64,000 nucleotides of DNA, taken from positions 248,001 through 312,000 of the forward strand of contig NZ_BAABJQ010000006.1 in the NCBI RefSeq assembly GCF_039543385.1, read 5' to 3'. Under the pieces are notes generated by a model. It was given only the letters and a program-made list of their open reading frames with translations. It was not told where the DNA came from and did not search any database. Origin of the DNA: Rugosimonospora acidiphila. Lineage in GTDB: Bacteria > Actinomycetota > Actinomycetes > Mycobacteriales > Micromonosporaceae. The position numbers were made by a program, and so were the translations under genes. Shown here piece after piece: positions 42,690-50,943 of this stretch; position 1 is the stretch's first letter; every line of letters starts with the position of its first letter.

Positions 42690-44615
42690 ATGCGGTCGTT
42701 CGCGTACTCCTCCCACCCGATCAGGGTGCTGTTCGGCGCCGGTACGCTGCGCCAGCTCCCCGACGAGGTACGGCGGCTGGGCGGCACGCGGGTGCTGCTG
42801 CTGGCCCGGTCGCAGCCGGGCGAGGCGGCCCGGGCGGCGTTGGGCGCGCTGTGCGTCGCTCAGTTCACCGACGCCACCATGCACACGCCGGTCGAGGTGA
42901 CCGAGCGCGCGCTGGCGATGCTGCGCGAACACGGCGCCGACTGCCTGGTCTCGGTCGGCGGCGGCACGAGCACCGGCCTGGGCAAGGCGCTGTCGGTGCG
43001 CACCGGCCTGCCGCACCTCGCGGTACCCACCACGTACGCGGGTTCGGAGGTCACCCCGGTACTCGGCGAGACCGGCAACGGCGGAAAGACCACCCGTTCG
43101 GCGCCGGCCATCCTGCCGGAGACGGTGCTCTACGACGTCGAGCTGACCCTCGCGCTTCCGGTGCCGGTGTCGGTCACCAGCGGAGTCAACGCGATGGCAC
43201 ACGCCGTCGAGGCGCTGTACTCCCCCGACGCGAACCCGGTCATCGACGGCTTCGCGACGCGGGCCATCGCCGGCATGGCGGCCGCGCTTCCACGCATCGC
43301 GCAGAACCCGTCCGATGTGGACGCCCGCGCCGACGCGCTGATGGCCGCGTGGCTGGCCGGTACCTGCCTGGCCGGCGCCGGCATGGGCCTGCATCACAAG
43401 CTGTGCCACATCCTGGGTGGCACCTTCGACCTCCCGCACGCCCAGACGCACACGGTCGTGCTGCCGCACGCCATGGCGTACAACGCGCCGACCGCCCCGG
43501 ACGCGATGCGGCGCATCGCCGAGGCGCTCGGTACCGGCGACGCCGCCGCTGGCATGTTCGACCTCATCGCGTCCCTGGGCGGGCCGACCTCACTGCGCGC
43601 GCTGGGCCTGCCGGAGGCCGAGCTGTCGCGCGCCGCGCTGCTTGCCAACGCCGGCGCCGAGTCGTCGCCGTACCCGAACCCGCGTGAGGTCACCGTCGAG
43701 GGTGTCGAGCGGCTGCTGCGCGACGCCTGGGCGGGGCAGCGCCCGGAGCCGGCCGCGGGCGCGGCGCCCGACCTGGGCTGGCTGACCCGCCAGGTGGTGG
43801 ACAGCTTCGCCGGCTCGCCGAACGGCAGGGTGGGTGAGCTGCTGACCGACCTGGTGCGGCACCTGCACGAGTTCGTCCGGCACAACGACCTCACCGAGGA
43901 GGAATGGCTCTACGCCATCGACTTCCTCACCCGTACCGGTCAGATCTCAGGTCCCAAGCGGCAGGAGTTCGTGCTGCTGTCCGACACGCTCGGCGTGTCC
44001 AGCGTGGTGGACATGCTGACCAACTCGCGCACCCCGCAGACCACCCCGTCGGCGGTGCTCGGCCCGTTCTACGTTCCCGGGCCGCCCGCCGCACCGGCTG
44101 GCGCCGACATCTCCGCCGGGCTGCCCGGCACTCCACTGTGGGTGGACGTGCGTGTGGTGAACCCGGACGGCGAGCCGATCGAGGGCGCGACGGTGGACGT
44201 CTGGCAGTCCAATGAGGACGGTTTCTACGATGTGCAGCTGCCGGACCTCGAGGGGCCGGCGCTGCGCGCCCGGTTCGAAAGCGACGCCGAGGGCCGCATC
44301 CGGTTCTGGTCGATCCTGCCCTCGGAGTACCCGATCCCGAAGGACGGCCCGGTCGGCCAGATGCTGGACGCGGTGGGCCGCCACCCGTACCGGGCACCGC
44401 ACCTGCACTTCATGATCTGGGCCGACGGGTACCGGCGGCTGGTGACCCAGCTGTTCGTCGCCGGCGGCGCGTACCTCGACTCCGACACCGTCTTCGGGGT
44501 GAAGAACGGCCTGGTGGTCGACTTCAAGCCGGGCAACGGACCGGCGCCCGATGGCCGCGAGGTGGACGGCCCGTGGCATCTGCTCGAGTTCACCTTCCGC
44601 ATCGCACCCGCGTAG
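42690..44615 (+). CDS. Fused maleylacetate reductase and hydroxyquinol 1,2-dioxygenase
   Basis: A 641-residue fusion. Residues 1 to ~350 are an iron-ADH-like maleylacetate reductase: FGAGTLRQLPDEV, VGGGTSTGLGKA and PTTYAGSEVTP for the nucleotide, MAHAVEALYSP and GMGLHHKLCHILGG for the active site. After a short Ala/Pro linker, about 355-641 is an intradiol dioxygenase with its helical N-terminal domain and the Fe(III) site around LGPFYVPG and HPYRAPHLHF. The dioxygenase opens hydroxyquinol to maleylacetate, which the other half reduces to 3-oxoadipate, so product and next substrate meet on one polypeptide. GGAAGGCGGA precedes the ATG. No frameshift joins the halves. A flavin hydroxylase follows. 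Confidence 0.9.
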   Translation: MRSFAYSSHPIRVLFGAGTLRQLPDEVRRLGGTRVLLLARSQPGEAARAALGALCVAQFTDATMHTPVEVTERALAMLREHGADCLVSVGGGTSTGLGKALSVRTGLPHLAVPTTYAGSEVTPVLGETGNGGKTTRSAPAILPETVLYDVELTLALPVPVSVTSGVNAMAHAVEALYSPDANPVIDGFATRAIAGMAAALPRIAQNPSDVDARADALMAAWLAGTCLAGAGMGLHHKLCHILGGTFDLPHAQTHTVVLPHAMAYNAPTAPDAMRRIAEALGTGDAAAGMFDLIASLGGPTSLRALGLPEAELSRAALLANAGAESSPYPNPREVTVEGVERLLRDAWAGQRPEPAAGAAPDLGWLTRQVVDSFAGSPNGRVGELLTDLVRHLHEFVRHNDLTEEEWLYAIDFLTRTGQISGPKRQEFVLLSDTLGVSSVVDMLTNSRTPQTTPSAVLGPFYVPGPPAAPAGADISAGLPGTPLWVDVRVVNPDGEPIEGATVDVWQSNEDGFYDVQLPDLEGPALRARFESDAEGRIRFWSILPSEYPIPKDGPVGQMLDAVGRHPYRAPHLHFMIWADGYRRLVTQLFVAGGAYLDSDTVFGVKNGLVVDFKPGNGPAPDGREVDGPWHLLEFTFRIAPA

Positions 44616-44650
44616 CGCACGCACCGCACCCGCACGCATCGCGAAGACAT

Positions 44651-44697
44651 GCATCGCATAAGGCACGCATCGCATAAGGCACGCATCGCAAAAGGCA
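44651..44697 (+). repeat. 16-bp tandem repeat in the leader of the hydroxylase gene
   Basis: GCATCGCATAAGGCAC occurs at 44651-44666 and 44667-44682, with a third, slightly changed copy at 44683-44697. It fills much of the 94-bp gap between the fusion gene and the hydroxylase start and ends just before its GAGGAG. Confidence 0.85.
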
Positions 44698-44709
44698 TAG
44701 AGGAGCACG

Positions 44710-46461
44710 ATGTCCGAGGTCGTCGAGACCGACGTTCTGGTGGTCGGCAGCGGCCCGGCCGGCGGTGCCGCGGCACTGCTACTCAGCACGTACGGCGTTC
44801 CCAACATCATGGTTACCAAGTACGGCCGGCTCGCCGACACCCCACGAGCGCACATCACCAACCAGCGCACCATGGAGGTGCTGCGCGACGCCGACGTCGA
44901 GAACCAGGTGATCGCCCAGGCCACCCCGCAGGAGCTGATGGGCGACACGGTGTTCTGCACCAGCCTGACCGGCGAGGAGCTGGGCCGGCTACGCACCTGG
45001 CACACGCACCCGTCCCGGCTCGCCGACCACAACCTGGCCTCCCCGTCGGCCATCTGCGACATGCCGCAGCATCTGATGGAGCCGGTGCTGGTGAACAACG
45101 CGATCGCCCGCGGCACCACCATGCGCTTCAACACCGAGTACCTGTCGCTGGAGCAGGACGCCGACGGGGTGACCGCGACCGTGCTGGACCGGGTGCGCGG
45201 CGACAAGTACGAGATCCGGGCGAAGTACCTCATCGGGGCCGACGGCGGCCGGAGCAAGGTGGCGCAGGACATCGACCTGCCGATGGTCGGGCAGATGGGG
45301 GTGGCCGGCAGCGTCAACATCCTGTTCGACGCGGACCTGTCCGGGCTCGTGGCGCACCGACCGAGCACTCTGTACTGGGTGCTGCAGACCGGATCCGAGG
45401 TCGGCGGCATCGGCATGGGGTTGGTGCGCTGCGTGCGGCCGTGGCACGAGTGGCTCATCGTCTGGGGGTACGACATCAACGGCGAGCCTCCGGAGCTGAC
45501 CGAGCAGTACGCGCGCCAGGTTGTGCACCGGCTCATCGGCGACGACTCGATCCCGGTCAGCATCCGGTCGTCCTCGCTGTGGACGGTCAACCACATGTAC
45601 GCCGAGCGCTATCACCAGGGCCGGGTGTTCTGTGCCGGCGACGCGGTGCACCGCCACCCGCCGTCGAACGGGCTCGGCTCGAACACCTCCATCCAGGACG
45701 CGTACAACCTCGCCTGGAAGCTCAAGCTGGTCCTCGACGGCACCGCCGACCCGTCGCTGCTGGAGACCTACTCGACCGAGCGGGCCCCGGTCGGCCAGCA
45801 GATCGTCAACCGGGCCAACCAGAGCATCGCCGAGACCGGGCGCATCTTCGACGCGCTGGGCCTTCTGTCCACAGAGGACCCCGAGCAGATGGTCAAGAAC
45901 ATCGAGGCGCGCAAGTCGGCCACGCCGGAGGGGCAGCGCCAGCGGCAACTGCTGCGCGAGGCCATCGACTTCAAGGACTACGAGTTCAACACCCTCGGGG
46001 TGGAGCTCAACCAGCGGTACCGGTCGGCGGCCGTGGTGCCGGACGGTACCGAGCCGACGTTCCCCCGCGACGAGCAGTTGTACCACCACCCGACCACCTG
46101 GCCCGGCGCCAAGCTACCGCACGCGTGGCTCGGTCACGACCGGCAACGTCTGTCCACTCTGGACCTTGGCGGCCACGGCCGGTTCACCCTGCTGACCGGC
46201 ATCGGCGGCGAGCCATGGATCGACGCGGCCACCGAGGCCGGCGCGGCGCTGGGCCTGACCATCCAGGGGTACGTCATCGGCCCCGGCGCGCAGTACGAGG
46301 ACCTGTACGGCGACTGGGCCCGGCTGCGTGAGGTCACCGACACCGGGTGCGTGCTGGTCCGGCCGGACAACCACGTCTGTTTCCGCCACCCGGAGGCCAC
46401 CCCGGACGCCGGAAGCCTGCTGTCCGACGCGTTGCGGCGGGTACTGGGCCGGGCGGCCTGA
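44710..46461 (+). CDS. FAD-dependent aromatic hydroxylase, phenol/resorcinol-type
   Basis: A 583-residue flavoprotein monooxygenase. It has the FAD dinucleotide motif VVGSGPAGG (11-19), the DG motif in YLIGADGGRSKV (near 174) and the GD motif in VFCAGDAVHRHPP (near 315). A C-terminal thioredoxin-like domain (about 440-583) is typical of phenol hydroxylase and 2,4-dichlorophenol hydroxylase. Next to hydroxyquinol dioxygenase and maleylacetate reductase, its likely job is ortho-hydroxylation of resorcinol or a similar phenol to hydroxyquinol, using NAD(P)H and oxygen; the substrate is inferred. GAGGAG lies 4 bases before the ATG. Confidence 0.88.
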   Translation: MSEVVETDVLVVGSGPAGGAAALLLSTYGVPNIMVTKYGRLADTPRAHITNQRTMEVLRDADVENQVIAQATPQELMGDTVFCTSLTGEELGRLRTWHTHPSRLADHNLASPSAICDMPQHLMEPVLVNNAIARGTTMRFNTEYLSLEQDADGVTATVLDRVRGDKYEIRAKYLIGADGGRSKVAQDIDLPMVGQMGVAGSVNILFDADLSGLVAHRPSTLYWVLQTGSEVGGIGMGLVRCVRPWHEWLIVWGYDINGEPPELTEQYARQVVHRLIGDDSIPVSIRSSSLWTVNHMYAERYHQGRVFCAGDAVHRHPPSNGLGSNTSIQDAYNLAWKLKLVLDGTADPSLLETYSTERAPVGQQIVNRANQSIAETGRIFDALGLLSTEDPEQMVKNIEARKSATPEGQRQRQLLREAIDFKDYEFNTLGVELNQRYRSAAVVPDGTEPTFPRDEQLYHHPTTWPGAKLPHAWLGHDRQRLSTLDLGGHGRFTLLTGIGGEPWIDAATEAGAALGLTIQGYVIGPGAQYEDLYGDWARLREVTDTGCVLVRPDNHVCFRHPEATPDAGSLLSDALRRVLGRAA

Positions 46462-46467
46462 CGAAAG

Positions 46468-46524
46468 CCGGGCGGCCCGGACCGAACCGGGCGGCCCGGA
46501 CCGAACCGGGCGGCCCGGACCGAG
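46468..46524. repeat. 19-bp tandem repeat between convergent genes
   Basis: Three head-to-tail copies of CCGGGCGGCCCGGACCGAA (the last ends in G). Each copy contains a CCGGGC/GCCCGG dyad, so the array can form hairpins and may terminate transcription from both sides. Confidence 0.8.
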
Positions 46525-46589
46525 CCGCCGGCCCGGCTGAGCCCGCCGGGTGGACCGGCCCGTCGCTGGGCCCGCCCACCCGGCTCGCG

Positions 46590-47837
46590 TCACCGGCTCG
46601 CGGGTGCCGCGGTGATCCCGCCCCGGGCCGCCCGGCGTAGCGACGCGGGCAGTACGGCCAGCGCCAGCGCGATGACCACGGTGCCGTACGCCACCGCCGT
46701 TCCGAGCAGCCCCAGCGGCCCGACCAGCAGGCCGGCGATCACCGCCGGGACGCTGAAGGCCAGGTAGCTGACCACGTACACGGCGGCGATCAGCCCCGCC
46801 CGCTCGCTCGGCGCGGCCAGCGGCACCAGCGACCGGAACGCGCCCACGAAGCCGGCGCCGAAGCCGATCCCCGCGATCACCGTGCCGGCGAAGAACAGCG
46901 GCGTGGAGTGCAGCGCCAGGGCGACCAGGCTCAGCGCGGTGCCCACGATGAGCGCCGCGCATCCGGCGGCCATCACCCGCTCGGCGGGGCGGTCACGCAG
47001 CAGGAACGAGGTCAGCGAGCCGGCCGCGGTCAACGCGAACAGCAGCAGCCCGCTGAGCAGGTGGCTGTGCAGGTGCAGGACTCCGGCCGCGATCGACGGG
47101 CCGAGGGACAGGTAGAGCCCGCCGACCGCCCAGGTCGCGACGAGCACCGGGGCGGCCGCGAAGAACCGCCGGCGCACCGCCGCCGGTATCCCCACCCGGG
47201 GCCGCAGCGACCGCAGCGCGCCGGGCCGGCGCCCCGCCACCTCGGGCATGATCAAGATAGCGATCGTGAGCGCTGCGAGCCCGGCGGCCAGCAGCGCGAA
47301 GGTCAACGTGGTGGGTGCCGGCGCGTACTGCACGAGCGCCCCGGCCAGCAGTGCCCCGACGGCCAGCCCGGCGGTGGGCGCCGTGCTGTTGACCACGGCC
47401 GCGCGGTGCGGATGACCGGGTGGGGCCAGATCGACCAGCCCGGCGCCGATGGCACCGGTGGCGGCCCCCGTCGCTATCCCCTGCAGCACCCTGGCGAGCA
47501 GCAGTTCGCCGACCCCGTCGGCGGTCAGGAAGATCACCATGCTGACCGCGTCGAGGAACAGGCTGGCGGCCAGCACCGGCCGGCGGCCGATGTAGTCGGA
47601 CAGCCCGCCGACGGTCACCAGGGCCAGCAGCAGAGCGAGGGCGTACACCGCGAACACGGCGGTCAGCGTGGTCGCCGAGAAGCCGAATCGCTGCTGGTAG
47701 ACGACGTACAGCGGAGACGGGGCGCCAGACGCGGCAAGCAGGCCGAACAGGGCGGCCCCGAAGATCCAGAAGCCGGCCCGACGTGAGACACGCGGCGTCC
47801 GTGCCCCCGTGACGGTGCGGTTATCGGCGATAAGCAT
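46590..47837 (-). CDS. MFS transporter, ArsR-controlled
   Basis: A 415-residue inner-membrane protein with 12 predicted helices. Motif A is VGGLSDYIGRRPVL after helix 2 and RVLQGIATGAATGAIGAGL covers helix 4. This is a typical proton-coupled exporter of the DHA1 size class. AAGGGG precedes the ATG at 47837. It is divergent from an ArsR-type regulator with two matching inverted repeats in the 104-bp gap, so it is probably derepressed by a ligand of that protein. Substrate unknown. Confidence 0.85.
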   Translation of the reverse strand: MLIADNRTVTGARTPRVSRRAGFWIFGAALFGLLAASGAPSPLYVVYQQRFGFSATTLTAVFAVYALALLLALVTVGGLSDYIGRRPVLAASLFLDAVSMVIFLTADGVGELLLARVLQGIATGAATGAIGAGLVDLAPPGHPHRAAVVNSTAPTAGLAVGALLAGALVQYAPAPTTLTFALLAAGLAALTIAILIMPEVAGRRPGALRSLRPRVGIPAAVRRRFFAAAPVLVATWAVGGLYLSLGPSIAAGVLHLHSHLLSGLLLFALTAAGSLTSFLLRDRPAERVMAAGCAALIVGTALSLVALALHSTPLFFAGTVIAGIGFGAGFVGAFRSLVPLAAPSERAGLIAAVYVVSYLAFSVPAVIAGLLVGPLGLLGTAVAYGTVVIALALAVLPASLRRAARGGITAAPASR

Positions 47838-47874
47838 GCCGGCACCCCTTCTCCGGGCGCAGTACCCGGGCAAC

Positions 47875-47894
47875 CGTTCCAAAAATTTCGAACG
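47875..47894. promoter_or_regulatory. ArsR operator candidate 1
   Basis: CGTTC-N10-GAACG. Within it, an 18-base core matches operator 2 at 14 positions (GTTCCA at one end, TC-GAAC at the other). It lies 37 bp upstream of the MFS start. Confidence 0.55.
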
Positions 47895-47921
47895 ATTGGA
47901 CTGTACTCGCCGCGAGCCGAA

Positions 47922-47941
47922 GGTTCCACTATTCTCGAACC
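47922..47941. promoter_or_regulatory. ArsR operator candidate 2
   Basis: GGTTC-N10-GAACC ends immediately before the ArsR ATG. Its spacing is identical to operator 1, 47 bp away. There is no room for a ribosome-binding site, so the ArsR message may be leaderless and directly self-repressed. Confidence 0.55.
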
Positions 47942-48427
47942 ATGAGCGGAGCATCGCCACGTGAGCTGGCCCACCCGGAGGCCGAGGACTTCGTCCTGAC
48001 CGACGTGCTGTTCGCGCTGAGCGACCCCGCACGGCTGACCATCGCCCAGCGGCTGATCAACGGCCCGCTGGAGGTCGCCGACTGCCAGCCGGCGAACGGC
48101 GAGATCCCGAAGTCCACGCTGTCGCACCACCTCAAGACGCTGCGCGAGGCGGGCGTCGTCCGTAACCTGCCGAACGGCCGGCGCCGCTACCTCCACCTGC
48201 GCGGCGACGAGTTGGAGCGGCGCTTCCCCGGGCTGGTGGCGGCGGTGCTCGGCGTGCCCGCCGGACGCGACCGAGCCGCGAAGAGCGACCCGTTGACCGA
48301 GAGCGACGCGCTGACCGAGAGCGACGCGCCGACCGAGAGCGACGCGCTGACCGAGAGCGACGCGCTGACCGAGGGCGACTCGGCGACCGAGAGCGACGCG
48401 CTGACCGAGAGCGACTCGGCGGCCTAG
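47942..48427 (+). CDS. ArsR-family regulator with a repetitive acidic tail
   Basis: A 161-residue protein. Residues ~15-105 are an ArsR-type winged helix: DVLFALSDPARLTIAQRLI, recognition helix PKSTLSHHLKTLREAGVV and wing NGRRRYLHLRGDE. No metal-binding Cys cluster typical of ArsR/SmtB is seen, so it probably senses an organic ligand or redox state. After about residue 110 the protein turns into a six-residue repeat, (L/A/P)TESDA, in about seven copies. The tail is encoded by an 18-bp minisatellite and may be strain-variable. It is divergent from an MFS pump and flanked by two matching operators. Confidence 0.85.
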   Translation: MSGASPRELAHPEAEDFVLTDVLFALSDPARLTIAQRLINGPLEVADCQPANGEIPKSTLSHHLKTLREAGVVRNLPNGRRRYLHLRGDELERRFPGLVAAVLGVPAGRDRAAKSDPLTESDALTESDAPTESDALTESDALTEGDSATESDALTESDSAA

Positions 48428-48444
48428 GGCGACTCGGCGGCCTA
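48290..48444 (+). repeat. 18-bp minisatellite at the ArsR 3' end
   Basis: About seven copies of a unit related to CTGACCGAGAGCGACGCG, followed by two copies of GGCGACTCGGCGGCCTA across the stop codon. It encodes the acidic TESDA tail. Confidence 0.85.
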
Positions 48445-48471
48445 GGGGCGAGCGCGGAGCGGCCGGTCTCG

Positions 48472-48950
48472 CGCGGGCAGGCCCCGGGCAGGACCGGGCT
48501 CGCGGGCAGGACCGGGCTCGCGGGCAGGACCGGGCTCGCGGGCAGGGCCGGCTGCGAGTTCTTTGCCCTGCTTGCCCCATTCATAGCCCTTGTTAGTTGC
48601 GGCTGTGAGCTGCGCCGGGGCGAAGACGCGCGAATAACTCTCAGATCTTGGTGGCTTTCCCCCGCTGGGCGGGCGGAAAGCCACCAAGATCTCACCATTT
48701 CCGCCGGTAAGCGGAGCGGGGCGGCCCGCCCCAGCCCGCCGGGCCCGGGCCGGCGGGCCGGGCCGCATCGGCGGGCCGGGCCCGCGCCGGGCGAGCGGGC
48801 CCGCGCCGGGCGAGCGGGCGGCCCGGGCGAGCGGGCTGGGCGAGGGGGCCCGGGCTGGGCGAGGGGGCCCGGGCTGGGCGAGGGGGCCCGGCGAGCGGGC
48901 TGGGCGAGCGGGCCGGGGCAGGCGGGCCGGGTGGGAGCATCCCGACGAAT
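48472..48950. repeat. Non-coding GC-rich low-complexity zone
   Basis: Left part (48472-48550): about four copies of an 18-bp unit, GCGGGCAGGACCGGGCTC. Right part (48715-48950): imperfect units of GGGCGAGCGGGC and three copies of a ~19-bp unit, GGGGGCCCGGGCTGGGCGA, near 48835-48893. I see no gene in 48428-48983; the 18-bp hairpin is in the middle. Confidence 0.7.
48644..48694. other. Large perfect hairpin (18-bp stem) in a GC-rich repeat zone
   Basis: AGATCTTGGTGGCTTTCC (48644-48661) is the exact reverse complement of 48677-48694. The 15-base loop contains a further CCCGC-TGG-GCGGG stem. The stem is much less GC-rich than its surroundings. It lies between the ArsR and PadR genes and may be a terminator or a dispersed palindromic element; no T tract follows. 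Confidence 0.6.
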
Positions 48951-49001
48951 CGCCCGGTAGGTTGCACCGCAATCTAGATAGCTGTGCTAGCGTCCCCCGA
49001 C

Positions 49002-49370
49002 GTGGATCAGGAACGGCGCAGCCAGTGGCTGCGGGGCGTGCTGGACATGTGTGTGTTGGCGATGGTCTCCAGCGGCGAGTCCTACGGGTACCGGCTGGTT
49101 CAGGCCATGGAACAGGCCGGCCTCGGTCCGATCAAGGGCGGGACGCTGTACCCCGTGCTGCTGCGGTTGGAGAGCACCGGCCTGGTCGCTACCGACTGGC
49201 GTCACGGGCCGTCGGGGCCGGCGCGCAAGTACTACCGGATCACCGGGGCGGGGCAGGCCGCGCTGCGCCAGGCGATGCTCGACTGGCAGGCGTTCAGCTC
49301 GGACGTGACCGCGATCCTGCGCAACGGCAACGCGATCCTGCAGAAGGGCGCAGAAGGGCAGAGCACGTGA
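49002..49370 (+). CDS. PadR-family transcriptional regulator
   Basis: A 122-residue PadR protein. The winged helix is visible as LRGVLDMCVLAMVSSGESYG, then IKGGTLYPVLLRLESTGLV and the wing PARKYYRIT. PadR proteins usually repress a neighbouring transporter and are released by a ligand. GTG at 49002 gives the conserved start MDQERRSQWLRG; a GTG at 48984 is also in frame. TAGCGT at 48988-48993 could be the -10 of a leaderless message. Its stop overlaps the start of the ABC ATPase gene (GTGA). Confidence 0.85.
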   Translation: MDQERRSQWLRGVLDMCVLAMVSSGESYGYRLVQAMEQAGLGPIKGGTLYPVLLRLESTGLVATDWRHGPSGPARKYYRITGAGQAALRQAMLDWQAFSSDVTAILRNGNAILQKGAEGQST

Positions 49371-50197
49371 CGATCAATGACGGATGGCTGCGCGACCTCA
49401 ACGTGGAACTGCGCCGCCGGGGCGTGCCGAGCGGCACGGCCGATCACGTCGTCGCCGAGGCGGCGGTCCACCTGCGCGACAGCGGCGAGCCGCCGATGGC
49501 GGCCTTCGGCCCGGCCGCCGCATACGCCGCGGTCGTTTCGGACAGCGTGGGCGCCGCGTACCAGCGGGCCCGCCGACCCCCGCCGGGGCCGGTACGGCTG
49601 CGGGCGCGGGACATCGGCAAGCGGTACCGGCGGCACGTGGTGCTGGACGGGGTGGACCTGACCGTGCACGCCGGCCAAGTCGCCGCCGTGATCGGCGCGA
49701 ACGGCTGTGGCAAGAGCACCTTCCTGCGGATCTGCGCCGGCCTGATCAGTCCGGACAGCGGCACCGTGCAGATCGACGGGACGGTGGGCTACTGCCCTCA
49801 GGACGGCGGCACCATCGACTTCCTGCGACCCGAGGAGCACTTCGTGCTCGTCGGGGGCGGGCATGACTGGTCCCGGGAACGGTCCCGGGCGACGGGTCGC
49901 GCGGCGGCGGCGACCCTGGACTGGGACGCCTCCGCGCCGGTGCTGTCCCGTCACCTGTCGGGCGGAACCCGGCAAAAGCTGAACCTGGTCATGGCCGGGC
50001 TCGGCGAGCCCGACGTGCTCCTGCTGGACGAGCCGTACCAGGGCTTTGACCGGGGCACGTACGTGGACTTCTGGCAGCAGGTGTGGCGCTGGCGGGACAA
50101 CGGCCGGGCGGTGGTGGTGGTGACCCACATGCTCAACCAGCTCGACCTGGTGGACGTGGTGCTGGACCTGACCGACGCGAGCGGGGGGAGGCGCTGA
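49367..50197 (+). CDS. ABC transporter ATPase with an extra N-terminal helical domain
   Basis: A 276-residue protein. The first ~65 residues (WLRDLNVELRRRGVPSGTAD through AAFGPAAAYAAVV) resemble the HAAS/DUF1700-type helical segment that often accompanies PadR genes as a separate membrane protein; here it is fused to the ATPase. The ABC domain follows: Walker A GANGCGKST, Q-loop YCPQDGG, signature LSGGTRQK, Walker B VLLLDEP and the switch His in VTHM. It energises the permease encoded next, whose ATG overlaps its stop by one base (TGATG). Confidence 0.82.
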   Translation: MTINDGWLRDLNVELRRRGVPSGTADHVVAEAAVHLRDSGEPPMAAFGPAAAYAAVVSDSVGAAYQRARRPPPGPVRLRARDIGKRYRRHVVLDGVDLTVHAGQVAAVIGANGCGKSTFLRICAGLISPDSGTVQIDGTVGYCPQDGGTIDFLRPEEHFVLVGGGHDWSRERSRATGRAAAATLDWDASAPVLSRHLSGGTRQKLNLVMAGLGEPDVLLLDEPYQGFDRGTYVDFWQQVWRWRDNGRAVVVVTHMLNQLDLVDVVLDLTDASGGRR

Positions 50198-50892
50198 TGA
50201 GGAGGCTGGGCGTCGTCACCGACATGACGCTGCGGGAGATGCTGCGCCGACGCGGCGTACTGATCCTGCTGCTCGCGCTGCCACTGGCGTTCTACGCGGT
50301 ACGCCGCAACGACAGCGGCGAGGCGATCCGGGCCCTGTTCCTCGGGCTGAGCTGGGCGATCAGCGCGGCCGCCCTGTTCTCCGCGTCGGCGGGGAGGGCC
50401 GTCGAGCCGCGGCTGAGGCTGTCCGGGTACCGCAGCCACCACCTGTACCTCGGCCGGCTGGCCGCCCTGCTGGTCCTGGGTACCGGGATCGGGCTGCCGC
50501 TGCTCGCGCTGGTGGCCCTCGACCCGGCGCAGAGCAAGGTGCGGGCCGGCGGGGTGGCGCTGGCGATGCTGCTGTGCGTGACCGTGGCCGCCCCGTTCGG
50601 GCTGCTCATCGCCGCGATCGTGCCGCGCGAGCTGGAGGGCACGCTGGTCCTGCTGGTGATCGTCGGCATCCAGATGGTCGTCGACCCGGCGGGCTCGGCG
50701 GCGAAGGTGATGCCGTTCTGGAGCAGCCGGGAGATCGCGACGTACGCCGTGGACCACACCGGCTCCGGGTACCTCGACCGGGGGCTGGTGCACGGGGTGG
50801 CGTTCACCGTCGGGCTGGCCGTGCTCGTGGCGGTGCTGTCCACGGTCCGGCTGCGTACCCGCTCGCACATGCGGTTCGCCCCGGGCCGCTAG
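50197..50892 (+). CDS. ABC transporter permease, PadR cassette
   Basis: A 231-residue membrane protein with about six helices (for example VLILLLALPLAFYAV, YLGRLAALLVLGTGIGLPLL, ALAMLLCVTVAAPFGLLIAA, GVAFTVGLAVLVAVL). It lacks a large extracellular domain, as in small ABC-2 permeases. GGGGGGAG lies before the ATG, and the start overlaps the ATPase stop. With PadR and the ATPase it forms a compact three-gene unit probably exporting a toxic or signalling compound. A strong hairpin follows. Confidence 0.8.
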   Translation: MRRLGVVTDMTLREMLRRRGVLILLLALPLAFYAVRRNDSGEAIRALFLGLSWAISAAALFSASAGRAVEPRLRLSGYRSHHLYLGRLAALLVLGTGIGLPLLALVALDPAQSKVRAGGVALAMLLCVTVAAPFGLLIAAIVPRELEGTLVLLVIVGIQMVVDPAGSAAKVMPFWSSREIATYAVDHTGSGYLDRGLVHGVAFTVGLAVLVAVLSTVRLRTRSHMRFAPGR

Positions 50893-50898
50893 GACGCG

Positions 50899-50930
50899 TC
50901 CGCCGGCCGTCCGACGGGACGGCCGGCGGA
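50899..50930. terminator. 14-bp perfect hairpin between convergent genes
   Basis: Bases 50899-50912 pair perfectly with 50917-50930 around a 4-base loop. It lies between the rightward permease stop and the leftward GH2 gene stop. Confidence 0.75.
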
Positions 50931-50943
50931 TCCCGGCGGGTGC

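Noticed and set aside
48290..48950. Possible CRISPR array
   Set aside because: The repeats are head-to-tail with no unique spacers, the unit size is 17-19 bp, and there are no cas genes.
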